Origin: JACVRW01 sp963734365
GTDB lineage: Bacteria; Actinomycetota; Thermoleophilia; Solirubrobacterales; Thermoleophilaceae
Direction of reading: 5' to 3'
Assembly (NCBI GenBank): GCA_963734365.1
Contig: CAVTGV010000006.1
Location: 186,001 to 250,000 of the forward strand
DNA: 64,000 nucleotides
Shown: positions 25,053-32,450 of the stretch, in pieces
Position numbering within the stretch: position 1 is the first letter of the stretch
Layout: each line of letters opens with the position of its first letter
Position numbers and translations under genes: made by a program
The notes under the pieces: generated by a model
Seen by the model: only the letters and a program-made list of their open reading frames with translations
Told to the model about the DNA's origin: nothing
Databases searched by the model: none

Positions 25053-25540
25053 AGCGCCTCCGTGAAGGCGCGCTCCGCCTCGGCGCCGTGCACGGCGAAC
25101 ACGATCGTCTCGAGCTCACCCTCGTGCTCCCCCGCGACCTCCACCATGATCCGGGCCGCCTCGTCGAGCGGGAAGCCGCCCACGCCGGTGCCGAAGGCCA
25201 CGAGTGCCAGCGAGTGCGCGCCCAGCTCCTCCGCCTTGGCGAGAGTCGAGCGGGTGGCCTGCTCGATGATGTCGGCCGAGGTCGGTCCACCCAGCTCCAT
25301 GGTGGCCGCATGGATCACCCAGCGCGCCGGCATCTCGCCCGCCGTGGTCTCCACCGCCGCGCCGAGCTCGATGGGAGCTCGCTCATCCGACTCGCGCTGC
25401 ACCTCCGGGCCGCCGGCGCGAGCGATGGCACCCGCCACGCCGCCGCCGTGCATCAGGCGCGTGTTGGCGGCGTTGGCTATGGCGTCGACCTCGAGCTTCG
25501 TCACGTCCGCCTGCCTCACCTCGAGCTGCGCCATCGCCAT
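25049..25540 (-). CDS. macrodomain protein
   Basis: 163 residues, a single macrodomain. VRQADVTKLEVDAIANAANTRLMHGGGVAGAIARAGG contains, in two parts, the N-terminal ADP-ribose-binding signature with the AANTxLxxGGGVDxAI motif; LALVAFGTGVGGFPLDEAARI is the second phosphate-binding loop (GTGxxGFP). Such proteins hydrolyse O-acetyl-ADP-ribose or remove ADP-ribose from targets. ATG 25540 starts MAMAQLEV; a second ATG two codons on is equally possible. It is coupled to the glycerate kinase. Confidence 0.9.
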   Translation of the reverse strand: MAMAQLEVRQADVTKLEVDAIANAANTRLMHGGGVAGAIARAGGPEVQRESDERAPIELGAAVETTAGEMPARWVIHAATMELGGPTSADIIEQATRSTLAKAEELGAHSLALVAFGTGVGGFPLDEAARIMVEVAGEHEGELETIVFAVHGAEAERAFTEAL

Positions 25541-25573
25541 ATCCTGCCGCAGCGACGAAAATCGTGACTTCGG

Positions 25574-25600
25574 TGTCGATCTCGCCCGTCACCATTCGTC
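25574..25600 (+). promoter_or_regulatory. candidate ECF42 promoter of second module
   Basis: TGTCGA (25574-25579), a 17-base spacer, then CGTC (25597-25600), about 50 bases before the DGPF start at 25650. As I recall, TGTCGA in the -35 and a CGxC-type -10 were reported for ECF42 targets in Streptomyces venezuelae. The same spacing is seen ahead of the first module. Confidence 0.5.
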
Positions 25601-25649
25601 CTAGACCCGCACGTGGCGACCGGCGCCGCGCTGAGCGAAGGAGTCTTCG

Positions 25650-26042
25650 ATGAGGTACATGCTGTCCATCTACGGCGACGAGCAACGCTGGGCGGACGCC
25701 ACGCCCGAGCAGGCGCGGGAGGCGCTGGCTGCCTACGGCGCCTTCGGCAAGGAGGCTGGCGAGATCATCGTGGCCGGCGACGGCCTGCAGCCCACCGCCA
25801 CGGCCACCACCGTGCGCGTCCGTGACGGCGAGCCCATGCTCACCGACGGCCCGTTCGCGGAGACCAGGGAGCAGCTGGGCGGGTACTACGTGCTGGACTG
25901 CGCCGACCTCGACGAGGCGCTCGCGTGGGCGGCCAAGGTCCCGGGCGCGCACACCGGGAGCGTGGAGGTCCGGCCGGTGATGGACTACGAGACCGCGGGC
26001 GCGGCGGCCGAGCAGGCCGAGGAGGCGTCGCGACCGGCGTAG
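25650..26042 (+). CDS. DGPF/YCII-domain protein
   Basis: 130 residues. MRYMLSIYGDEQRWADATPEQ is the common start of this family, and PMLTDGPFAETREQLGGYYVL contains the DGPF signature; GSVEVRPVMD is the last strand. An alanine/glutamate-rich tail follows. Start ATG 25650 is preceded by GAAGGAG. It lies directly upstream of an ECF42 sigma factor, as in the first module at 13.5 kb, but here without a DHFR-like gene. Confidence 0.9.
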   Translation: MRYMLSIYGDEQRWADATPEQAREALAAYGAFGKEAGEIIVAGDGLQPTATATTVRVRDGEPMLTDGPFAETREQLGGYYVLDCADLDEALAWAAKVPGAHTGSVEVRPVMDYETAGAAAEQAEEASRPA

Positions 26043-26056
26043 CGGCCACCGATGGG

Positions 26057-27292
26057 GTGGTCGACCGTGTGTTCCGGCGCGAGTCGGGGCGCGCGGTGGC
26101 CATCCTGATCCGGATCCTCGGGGACATCGACCTGGCCGAGGAGGCCGTCCAGGAAGCGTTCGTGGTGGCGGTGGAGCGTTGGCCGCGCGACGGCCTGCCC
26201 ACCGATCCCGGGGCCTGGGTCATCCGGACGGCCCGCAACCGTGCGATCGACCGCATCCGGCGGGAGCGGCGCTACGTCGACAAGCTGCGCGAGCTCGAGG
26301 CGCTCCAGACCGCGAGCTCCGTGGACGACGAGGCGGGCGACGAGATGAGCTCGATACCCGACGACCGGCTCACGCTCTTCTTCACCTGCTGCCACCCTGC
26401 GCTCGCGCCCGAGGCGAGGGTGGCCCTGACCCTGCGGCTGCTCGGTGGGCTTTCCACACCCGAGGTGGCCCGTGCCTTCCTCGCCCGCGAGACGACGATG
26501 CAGCAGCGCATCGTCCGCGCCAAGCGCAAGATTCGCGACGCCGGCATCCCCTATGAGGTTCCCGACGACCACGAGCTGCCCGACCGGCTGCGCTCCGTTC
26601 TCGCGGCGCTCTACCTGATCTTCAACGAGGGCTATCTCGCCACGAGCGCCGACACGCTGGTGCGCCGCGAGCTGTGCGACGAGGCCATTCGCCTGGCCCG
26701 GGTGCTGGCCGCGCTGATGCCCGACGAGCCCGAGGTGGCGGGCCTGCTGGCCCTGATGCTGCTCCACCACTCCCGCCGCGACGCCCGCGTGGACCCCGCC
26801 GGTGAACTGGTGCTGCTCGAGCATCAGGACCGTGCGCTCTGGCACGCCGGCGAGATCGAGGAGGGGATGCTGCTCGCGGCCCGCGCCGTGTCCCCACCGG
26901 TGGCCACGGCCGGCCCGTACGCGCTGCAGGCCGCGATCGCCGCGGAGCACGCCCGGGCACCGGCGGCCGGGGGAACCGACTGGCCGCGGGTGCTGACGCT
27001 CTTCGATCGCCTCGTGGCGGTGGCGCCCTCCCCGGTGGTGGAGCTCAACAGGGCGGTGGCTGTGGCCATGGCCGAGGGGCCCGGGCCGGCACTGGCGCTG
27101 ATCGACGAGCTCGAGGCCGACGGGAGGCTCGAGCGCTACCACCTGCTCCCGGCCGCACGCGCCGACCTGCTGCGGCGCCTGGGCCGCGACTCGGAGGCGG
27201 CCCTGGCCTACCGGCGCGCGCTCGAGCTGGTGGACAACCCGGTCGAGCGGGCGTTCCTGGAGGCGCGCTTGGCCGAGCTCGGCTCGGGCTGA
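26057..27292 (+). CDS. second ECF42-type sigma factor
   Basis: About 411 residues. Region sigma2: ILGDIDLAEEAVQEAFVVAVERW and GAWVIRTARNRAIDRIRRER. Region sigma4: LTLFFTCCHPALAPEARVAL and GGLSTPEVARAFLARETTMQQR. The C-terminal DUF6596/TPR-like extension has ALYLIFNEGYLATS, VLLEHQDRALWHAGEIEEG and RYHLLPAARADLLRRLGRDSEA. It is clearly a paralogue of the 13.9 kb sigma factor along its whole length. The start is uncertain: GTG 26057 or 26069, just after the DGPF stop, since GTA at 26036 cannot initiate. Confidence 0.88.
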   Translation: MVDRVFRRESGRAVAILIRILGDIDLAEEAVQEAFVVAVERWPRDGLPTDPGAWVIRTARNRAIDRIRRERRYVDKLRELEALQTASSVDDEAGDEMSSIPDDRLTLFFTCCHPALAPEARVALTLRLLGGLSTPEVARAFLARETTMQQRIVRAKRKIRDAGIPYEVPDDHELPDRLRSVLAALYLIFNEGYLATSADTLVRRELCDEAIRLARVLAALMPDEPEVAGLLALMLLHHSRRDARVDPAGELVLLEHQDRALWHAGEIEEGMLLAARAVSPPVATAGPYALQAAIAAEHARAPAAGGTDWPRVLTLFDRLVAVAPSPVVELNRAVAVAMAEGPGPALALIDELEADGRLERYHLLPAARADLLRRLGRDSEAALAYRRALELVDNPVERAFLEARLAELGSG

Positions 27293-27314
27293 GGCCCAAC
27301 ACCTGCCCAGCAAG

Positions 27315-27348
27315 ATTCGTTTGTCAACTGATCAGCCGACAAACGAAT
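27315..27348. terminator. 34-base near-perfect inverted repeat between convergent genes
   Basis: ATTCGTTTGTC (27315-27325) and GACAAACGAAT (27338-27348) are exactly complementary, and the centre contains the palindrome CTGATCAG (27328-27335), so only two pairs are unmatched over 34 bases. It lies in the 93-base gap between the ends of the sigma and sugar-dehydrogenase genes, fitting a bidirectional terminator. The AT-rich arms stand out from the surrounding GC-rich sequence. Confidence 0.7.
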
Positions 27349-27385
27349 TCCTTCGACCGGTGTACAGGGTTGCCGGGCTCGTGTC

Positions 27386-28882
27386 TCAGCGGCGAGCTCG
27401 GACCCGGCGGTAGACGATCCGGGAGCGGTTGCCTGCGGCATCCGTCGCGCGCAGCCCGACGCGTACGAGCGGCCGGCGTCCACGCCGCATCGCCCGTCGC
27501 AGCGCGCGCGTGCTGCGCTTCTTGAGCCGCACCTTCAGCCGCACCCGCCGGGTGGCCTGCGCCGCCCGTGCGCTGCGGGCCGCACCGCGAAGCCGGAAGC
27601 GCCGCTTGCCGATTCGAAGCACGCCCGCCGCCCGCACGGCGCAGGTCTCGTTGCAGCGCACGTAGGCCACCGCGCCGTGGCGCTTCAGCAGGCGCTGGCG
27701 ACGCTTGACCCGTACCCGGATCCTCGGCGCGCTGGTGTCCCGCACCGGCGCGACCGTCGCCGGAGGCGGGGGCGCGGCCACGTGGACATCCAGTCGCAGG
27801 ATCTTGCCCAGCAGCGAGCCGCGGTTCTGAGCGTCACCCTCGGGGTCGCCCTGCGTGCCGCCGTCTCCGATCGACGAGTAGAGATATCGGTCGGGGCCGA
27901 AGAGGAGCTGACCGCCGTTGTGGTTGTCGGCCTGGGCGTGGGTGATCGTGAGCACCGGCTTGCGCGTACTGAGGCTCGAGGCGTTGGGGCTGGTGCGCGT
28001 GAACTCGTCGATCTGGAGATTGCCGGCGTTGTCGTCGTAGAACACGAACAGCCTTCCGCTCGACGCGTAGTCGGGAGCCGCCACCACGCTGAGCAGGCCC
28101 TCCTCGCCGCCGATGTCCCGAACCAGGCCCGTGAGGTCGAGGAACAGGCTGCCGTCGCGGTTGCGCACGCGTCCGGCCTTCTCGGCCACGAACAGGCGCT
28201 GAGGGTCCCCGGCGACGCCCGCGACGCTCACCGGCTGGGCGAAGTCGCCGACCGGGGAGGCGGCGAGCGCGGAGCCGCTCTGGGTGAGGCGGTAGACGGG
28301 TCCGTTGAGCGAGCTCACGTACAGATGGCCCGCGCCGTCCTCACCGAATCCGGAGACCGCGGCGATGCTGACCGAGGAGACCGGCGCGCCGGGGCCGGTG
28401 GCTCGGGCGCCGAGCAGATACAGCCCGCTGTTGAAGCGGCCGTAGAGGTAGCGGCCGGCGAACGCTGGGAGCGCGGGATCGCGAACCAGGTAGCCCCCGA
28501 TCACCACGTCGGCGCTGCTGGGGTACTCGAAGGCCGGGCCGACGTACTGCCCGGCGGGGGTGCACGGGGTCTGAGACGCCGTGCCCGACAGGCAGTTCCA
28601 CCCGAGGTTGGCGCCGGCCTCGCGGGCGCGGGGAATGAACGTGATCTCCTCGTTGATTCCTCCCACGTCGCCCACGTACATGTCGCCCGTCTGGCGGTCG
28701 AAGGACCAGCGGTAGGGGTTGCGCATGCCGTAGACGTAGACCTCGGCGCGCGCACCGGCAGTTCCCGCGAACGGGTTTCCCGGCGGGATCGAGTAACCCG
28801 TCTGCGCCTGCGCGGCCGCGGGCGCCACGGCGAGAGCCGCCAGCGTGCCCGCGATCAGTCGCGCAGCTGTGCCAGCACGCAC
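27386..28882 (-). CDS. secreted PQQ-type sugar dehydrogenase (GSDH family), circularly permuted, with Arg-rich C-terminal domain
   Basis: About 498 residues from GTG 28882: signal peptide MRAGTAARLIAGTLAALAVA ending AQA near residue 26. Immediately after it comes YSIPPGNPFAG, MRNPYRWSFDRQTGDMYVGD, TFIPRAREAGANLGWN, IGGYLVRDPALPAFAGRYLY and SGFGEDGAGHLYVSSLNGPV, which in ordinary GSDH proteins are the C-terminal half. Only then come FAQPVSVAGVAGDPQRLFVA, GGEEGLLSVVAAPDY, NHNGGQLLFGPDRYLY and GSLLGKILRLDV, normally the N-terminal half. The last ~125 residues are an Arg-rich domain (DTSAPRIRVRVKRRQRLLKR) of the kind repeated in Thermoleophilia secreted proteins. Substrate unknown. The start overlaps the ligase gene by 28 bases. 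Confidence 0.8.
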   Translation of the reverse strand: MRAGTAARLIAGTLAALAVAPAAAQAQTGYSIPPGNPFAGTAGARAEVYVYGMRNPYRWSFDRQTGDMYVGDVGGINEEITFIPRAREAGANLGWNCLSGTASQTPCTPAGQYVGPAFEYPSSADVVIGGYLVRDPALPAFAGRYLYGRFNSGLYLLGARATGPGAPVSSVSIAAVSGFGEDGAGHLYVSSLNGPVYRLTQSGSALAASPVGDFAQPVSVAGVAGDPQRLFVAEKAGRVRNRDGSLFLDLTGLVRDIGGEEGLLSVVAAPDYASSGRLFVFYDDNAGNLQIDEFTRTSPNASSLSTRKPVLTITHAQADNHNGGQLLFGPDRYLYSSIGDGGTQGDPEGDAQNRGSLLGKILRLDVHVAAPPPPATVAPVRDTSAPRIRVRVKRRQRLLKRHGAVAYVRCNETCAVRAAGVLRIGKRRFRLRGAARSARAAQATRRVRLKVRLKKRSTRALRRAMRRGRRPLVRVGLRATDAAGNRSRIVYRRVRARR

Positions 28883-29826
28883 TCCTTGGGCTCCTTGTCC
28901 TCGCGCCAGCGCACGAACTTCGCTCCGTGGCGGATGCGGTTGCCGGTGATGTGGTCGAAGTTCACCTCGACGACGAGCTCCGGGCGCAGCCCCTCCCAGA
29001 CGAGCTCCTCGTCCGACTTCCAGCGGCTCGCCTCGCCCTGTCCCCGCTCGCCCGTGCGATAGGGCTCGAGCAGCTCCACCAGCTCGCGCTTCTGCTTGGC
29101 CTTGAAGCTCGAGGTGTGACCCACGATGCGCAGGTCGCCGTCGTCGTCGTAGAGGCCGAGGATCAGCGAGCCCACTGTGCCCTCCTCCTTGCCGAAGCGG
29201 AAGGCGGCCACCACGGCGTCGGCGGTGCGGACGCGCTTGATCTTCACCATTCCGGTGCGCTCGCCCGGCAGGTAGGGCGAGGCGGCTTCCTTGGCGATCA
29301 CCCCTTCGCCCGTTCCCGCCAGCCACTGGCCGGCGGCGTCGCGATCCGGAGTCGTGTCGGTGAGCTCCACCGGGTCGCCCACCGCCGCGGCCAGGCGCTC
29401 GCGCCGTTCCTCGTAGGGCAGCGCCAGCAGGGACTTGTCGCCTTCGGCCAGCAGGTCGAAGGCCACCAGGGCGGCGGGAGTCTCCTTGGCCAGGCGCTCG
29501 ACCCGCGACGCCGCGGGGTGGATGCGCTGGGAGAGGAGGTCGAACTCCTGGACCCCGTCGACCGTCACGACCATCTCGCCGTCGAGCACCAAGCGCTTCG
29601 ACTCGAGTGCGAGCACCTGCTCGACCACGTCCGGGAAGTAGCGGTTCATGGGCCGGCCGTTGCGGCTCTGGAGGTGCACGTCGTCGCCGTCGCGGAACAC
29701 GATCGTGCGAAACCCGTCCAGCTTGGGCTCGTAGCGCCAGCCCTCGCCCTCGGGCAGCTCGCGCGACGAGCGCGCCAGCTGCGGCTTGACTGGTGGGGAC
29801 AGGGGCAGGGCCACGAGGGCCCGCAC
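28855..29826 (-). CDS. ATP-dependent DNA ligase (LigC/LigD-ligase type)
   Basis: 323 residues with adenylation and OB domains. YEPKLDGFRTIVF holds motif I (KxDG) with the adenylated Lys about residue 35; RLVLDGEMVV is motif III, FDLLAEGD motif IIIa, GEGVIAKEAASPY motif IV and GMVKIKRVRT motif V. ELVVEVNFDHITGNRIRHG is the OB-fold end. No polymerase or nuclease domain is fused, so it resembles the LigC-type enzymes that act in repair or alternative end joining. It diverges from a class V aminotransferase 14 bases away and overlaps the sugar-dehydrogenase start at its 3' end. Confidence 0.92.
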   Translation of the reverse strand: MRALVALPLSPPVKPQLARSSRELPEGEGWRYEPKLDGFRTIVFRDGDDVHLQSRNGRPMNRYFPDVVEQVLALESKRLVLDGEMVVTVDGVQEFDLLSQRIHPAASRVERLAKETPAALVAFDLLAEGDKSLLALPYEERRERLAAAVGDPVELTDTTPDRDAAGQWLAGTGEGVIAKEAASPYLPGERTGMVKIKRVRTADAVVAAFRFGKEEGTVGSLILGLYDDDGDLRIVGHTSSFKAKQKRELVELLEPYRTGERGQGEASRWKSDEELVWEGLRPELVVEVNFDHITGNRIRHGAKFVRWREDKEPKECVLAQLRD

Positions 29827-29840
29827 GTTACCGTGGCCTC

Positions 29841-30944
29841 GTGATCTCCGACCGCGCCCGAGCGCTGTGGCACCCCGAGGGGATCTACCTCAACACCGCC
29901 AGCTTCGGGCTGCCGCCGGACGTGGGCTGGCAGGCCCTGCAGGCGGCGCTCGACGACTGGCGCGGCGGCCGCACCAGCTGGGAGCACTGGGGCGAGGAGA
30001 CCGACCGGGCCCGCCGGGCCTTCGCCGCCATGTGCTCGGTCCCGGCGGACTGGGTGGCCGTGGGCGCCAACGTCTCGACCATGGTCGGCGTGGTGGCCGC
30101 CTCCCTTCCCGACGGCGCGCGCGTGCTGTCGACGGAGCCCGAGTTCACCTCCGCCCTGTGGCCGTTCATGGCCCAGGGCAGGGGCATCGACGTGCGCTGC
30201 GTCCCGCCGGCGCGGCTCGCCGACTCGATCGACTCCCGCACCGACGTGGTGAGCTTCAGCGCCGTGCAGTCGTCGAGCGGCGAGCTCGCGGATCTCGACG
30301 CGATCGTCGCGGCGGCGGCCCGGCACGGCGCAACGACCGTGGTCGACGCCACCCAGGCCTGCGGCTGGCTGCCGATCGAGGCCGGCCGCTTCGACGTCCT
30401 GGTCTGCGCCGCCTACAAGTGGCTGTGCGCCCCGCGCGGGACGGCGCTGATGACCGTTCGCCCCGAGGTGGCCGAGCAGCTCACGCCGCAGTCGGCGGGC
30501 TGGTACGCCGGCGCCGATCCACACTCCTCGTACTACGGGCCGCCGCTGCGACTGGCCGGCGACGCCCGCCGCTTCGACGTGAGCCCGGCCTGGTTCTCCT
30601 GGGTGGCCGCGGCGCCGGCCCTCGAGCTGCTCAACGAGATCGGGATCGAGCGGATCCACGAACACGATCTGCGGCTGGCCAACCTGTTCCGGGAGGGACT
30701 CGGGCTCGCGCCCGGCCACTCGGCGATCGTGTCGGCCGAGCTCCCGCGCGCCGAGGAGCGCCTGCGCGGCTCGCCGGTGATGGCAGCCGCGCGGGCGGGC
30801 ATGCTGCGCACCTCCTGGCACCTCTACAACGGCGAGGACGACGTGCGGCGGGTGCTCGAGCTGCTCAGCGCCGAGGCGGAGCCGCCGCCCGCCCGAGGAT
30901 CCGGCGCAGCATCAGGTCGCCCAGAGCGGGCGACAGGCCGTTGA
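29841..30944 (+). CDS. class V aminotransferase / cysteine-desulfurase-fold protein
   Basis: 367 residues from GTG 29841. GIYLNTASFGLPP starts the fold, VVDATQACGWLPIEAGRFD includes the PLP-binding Asp, and VCAAYKWLCAPRGTAL has the Schiff-base Lys (about residue 193) in the Tyr-Lys-Trp context usual for this family (kynureninase or isopenicillin-epimerase-like members). FDVSPAWFSWVAAAPALELL is the conserved C-terminal part. The substrate is not predictable. The 3' end overlaps the convergent SDR gene by 80 bases, an unusually long antisense overlap here. Confidence 0.86.
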   Translation: MISDRARALWHPEGIYLNTASFGLPPDVGWQALQAALDDWRGGRTSWEHWGEETDRARRAFAAMCSVPADWVAVGANVSTMVGVVAASLPDGARVLSTEPEFTSALWPFMAQGRGIDVRCVPPARLADSIDSRTDVVSFSAVQSSSGELADLDAIVAAAARHGATTVVDATQACGWLPIEAGRFDVLVCAAYKWLCAPRGTALMTVRPEVAEQLTPQSAGWYAGADPHSSYYGPPLRLAGDARRFDVSPAWFSWVAAAPALELLNEIGIERIHEHDLRLANLFREGLGLAPGHSAIVSAELPRAEERLRGSPVMAAARAGMLRTSWHLYNGEDDVRRVLELLSAEAEPPPARGSGAASGRPERATGR

Positions 30945-31650
30945 CCACCCTCAGGAGGCGCACGAGCGGGGGGTGAAACAGCTCCCGGCGGTCCTCCTCG
31001 ACCGCCGTGGCCACCCGCTCCCCCAGCGGGCCCGGGGGCACCCGCCGGTCGCGGCGATACCAGGCCGGCATGCGGTCCCATTCGTGGTCGTGGAGAGCGG
31101 TCTCGACCTCGCCCGGATAGACGGTGGTCACGGACACTCCGCTGCCGGCCAGCTCCAGGCGAAGGGCCTCGGCAAACCCGCGCTGGGCCGCCTTGGTGCC
31201 GTTGTAGACCGCGGCCTCCGGAAAGCCGCGCACCCCGCCTCCCGACGAGATGATCACCACGTGGCCGCGACCGCGCTCGAGCATTCGGGGCAGGGCCGCC
31301 TTGACCGTGTAGAGCGTGCCCAGCCAGTTCACGTCGCTCATCTGCTCGGCGCTCTCGAGCGGGAGCTCCGCGAAGGGCATGTAGTGAGTGAGCCCGGCGT
31401 TGGCCACCAGCACGTCGACCTGACCGAAGCGCTCGACTGCGGACGCGATCGAGACGGCGTCGGCCACGTCGGCTTCGATGGCCTCGTGGGGCCCGCCGGG
31501 AAGCTCGGAGGCCAGCTGCTCGAGCGGCGCGAGCCGGCGGGCGACCAGGCCCAGCGTGCAGCCGCGCGCCGCGAACGCGCGCGCGATCGCCGCGCCGATT
31601 CCGCGCGACGCGCCCGTGACGAGCACGCGGGTTCCGGGGCCAACCTGCAT
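30865..31650 (-). CDS. short-chain dehydrogenase/reductase
   Basis: 261 residues. VLVTGASRGIGAAIARAFA is the classical SDR cofactor motif TGxxxGIG; VLVANAGLTHYM is the NAG motif; ISSGGGVRGFPEAAVYNGTKAA carries Ser and the YxxxK catalytic pair (YNGTK). The Arg residues after the second strand (LVARRLAPLEQL) suggest NADP(H). The C-terminus after VYPGEVETALHDHEWD holds DRRVPPGPLGERVATAVEE as in DltE-like SDRs. ATG 31650 or ATG 31662 may be the start. It diverges from the DtxR-like regulator. Confidence 0.88.
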   Translation of the reverse strand: MQVGPGTRVLVTGASRGIGAAIARAFAARGCTLGLVARRLAPLEQLASELPGGPHEAIEADVADAVSIASAVERFGQVDVLVANAGLTHYMPFAELPLESAEQMSDVNWLGTLYTVKAALPRMLERGRGHVVIISSGGGVRGFPEAAVYNGTKAAQRGFAEALRLELAGSGVSVTTVYPGEVETALHDHEWDRMPAWYRRDRRVPPGPLGERVATAVEEDRRELFHPPLVRLLRVVNGLSPALGDLMLRRILGRAAAPPRR

Positions 31651-31687
31651 TGGCGGGAGCATGGTAGTGACGGCCACTGCCCGCAGG

Positions 31688-31693
31688 TAGGAT
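31688..31693 (+). promoter_or_regulatory. -10-like TAGGAT ahead of DtxR-family gene
   Basis: TAGGAT followed by CTG lies 8 bases before ATG 31702. It is the same element as at 7115 and 16888, and there is no Shine-Dalgarno sequence. Confidence 0.4.
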
Positions 31694-31701
31694 CTGTCGG
31701 C

Positions 31702-32415
31702 ATGTCCGAAGCGCAGGTCACGGTCGCCGAGGAGGAGTACCTCCAGATCATCTACTGGCTGCAGGAGGCCGAGCTGCCGATCACGGGCGCGAACATCGCG
31801 CGCGCCATGCAGGTCTCGGCGCCCACCGTGCACGAGATGATCGGGCGTCTGGAGTCGGACGGCTACGTGACGCGGGCCGCGGACAAGTCGCTCACGTTCA
31901 CCGAGTCCGGCCACGAGCAGGCCACGCAGATCGTCCGCCGCCACCGCCTCATCGAGCGCTTCCTCACCGACGTCTTCGACATCCCCTGGGACCAGGTTCA
32001 CGAGGAGGCCGAGCGGCTCGAGCACTGGATGTCCCCGGTGGTCGAGGAGCGCATGCTGCGGGCGATCGGCGACGCCAAGACATGCCCGCACGGACATCCG
32101 ATCTTCGAGGGCGCGCGCGAGCACGGCGTGCCGCTCGCCGACGTCGAGGAGGGTGCCAGCGTCCGGGTCCTGCGCTTCGAGAACGAGGCCGAGGACCTGC
32201 TGCACTACCTGAAGGACAGCGGCCTTCACCCCGGCCTCGAGGGCAGGCTCGCGAGCGCCGGCAGCGACGAGATCCAGCTCGACGCCTCGGGAACCATGCA
32301 CTCCGTGACCCGCAGCGTGGCGGAGACCGTGTCGGTGGTGGCCGACCCGTCGCCGCCGCCACGGGTGGCGCTGCCGGACCAGCTGGTGCTGGGCAAGGAG
32401 CGCTACGGGCGCTAG
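31702..32415 (+). CDS. DtxR/MntR-family metal-dependent regulator with Mn-type primary site
   Basis: 237 residues: winged helix 1-70 (ITGANIARAMQVSAPTVHEMI), dimerisation domain 71-140, then a C-terminal SH3-like domain. Metal ligands align with DtxR/MntR: Glu12 (DtxR Met10, MntR Asp8), His81, Glu85, His100, Glu104, Glu107 and His108 in HEEAERLEHWMS. The position that is Cys102 in iron-responsive DtxR is Glu104 here, as in manganese-responsive MntR, while the length and third domain are DtxR/IdeR-like. I infer Mn(II) sensing. No metal transporter gene adjoins it, so its targets lie elsewhere. Confidence 0.88.
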   Translation: MSEAQVTVAEEEYLQIIYWLQEAELPITGANIARAMQVSAPTVHEMIGRLESDGYVTRAADKSLTFTESGHEQATQIVRRHRLIERFLTDVFDIPWDQVHEEAERLEHWMSPVVEERMLRAIGDAKTCPHGHPIFEGAREHGVPLADVEEGASVRVLRFENEAEDLLHYLKDSGLHPGLEGRLASAGSDEIQLDASGTMHSVTRSVAETVSVVADPSPPPRVALPDQLVLGKERYGR

Positions 32416-32450
32416 CCGGGAGTCAAGTCTGACCCCCTCGCGACCGATCC

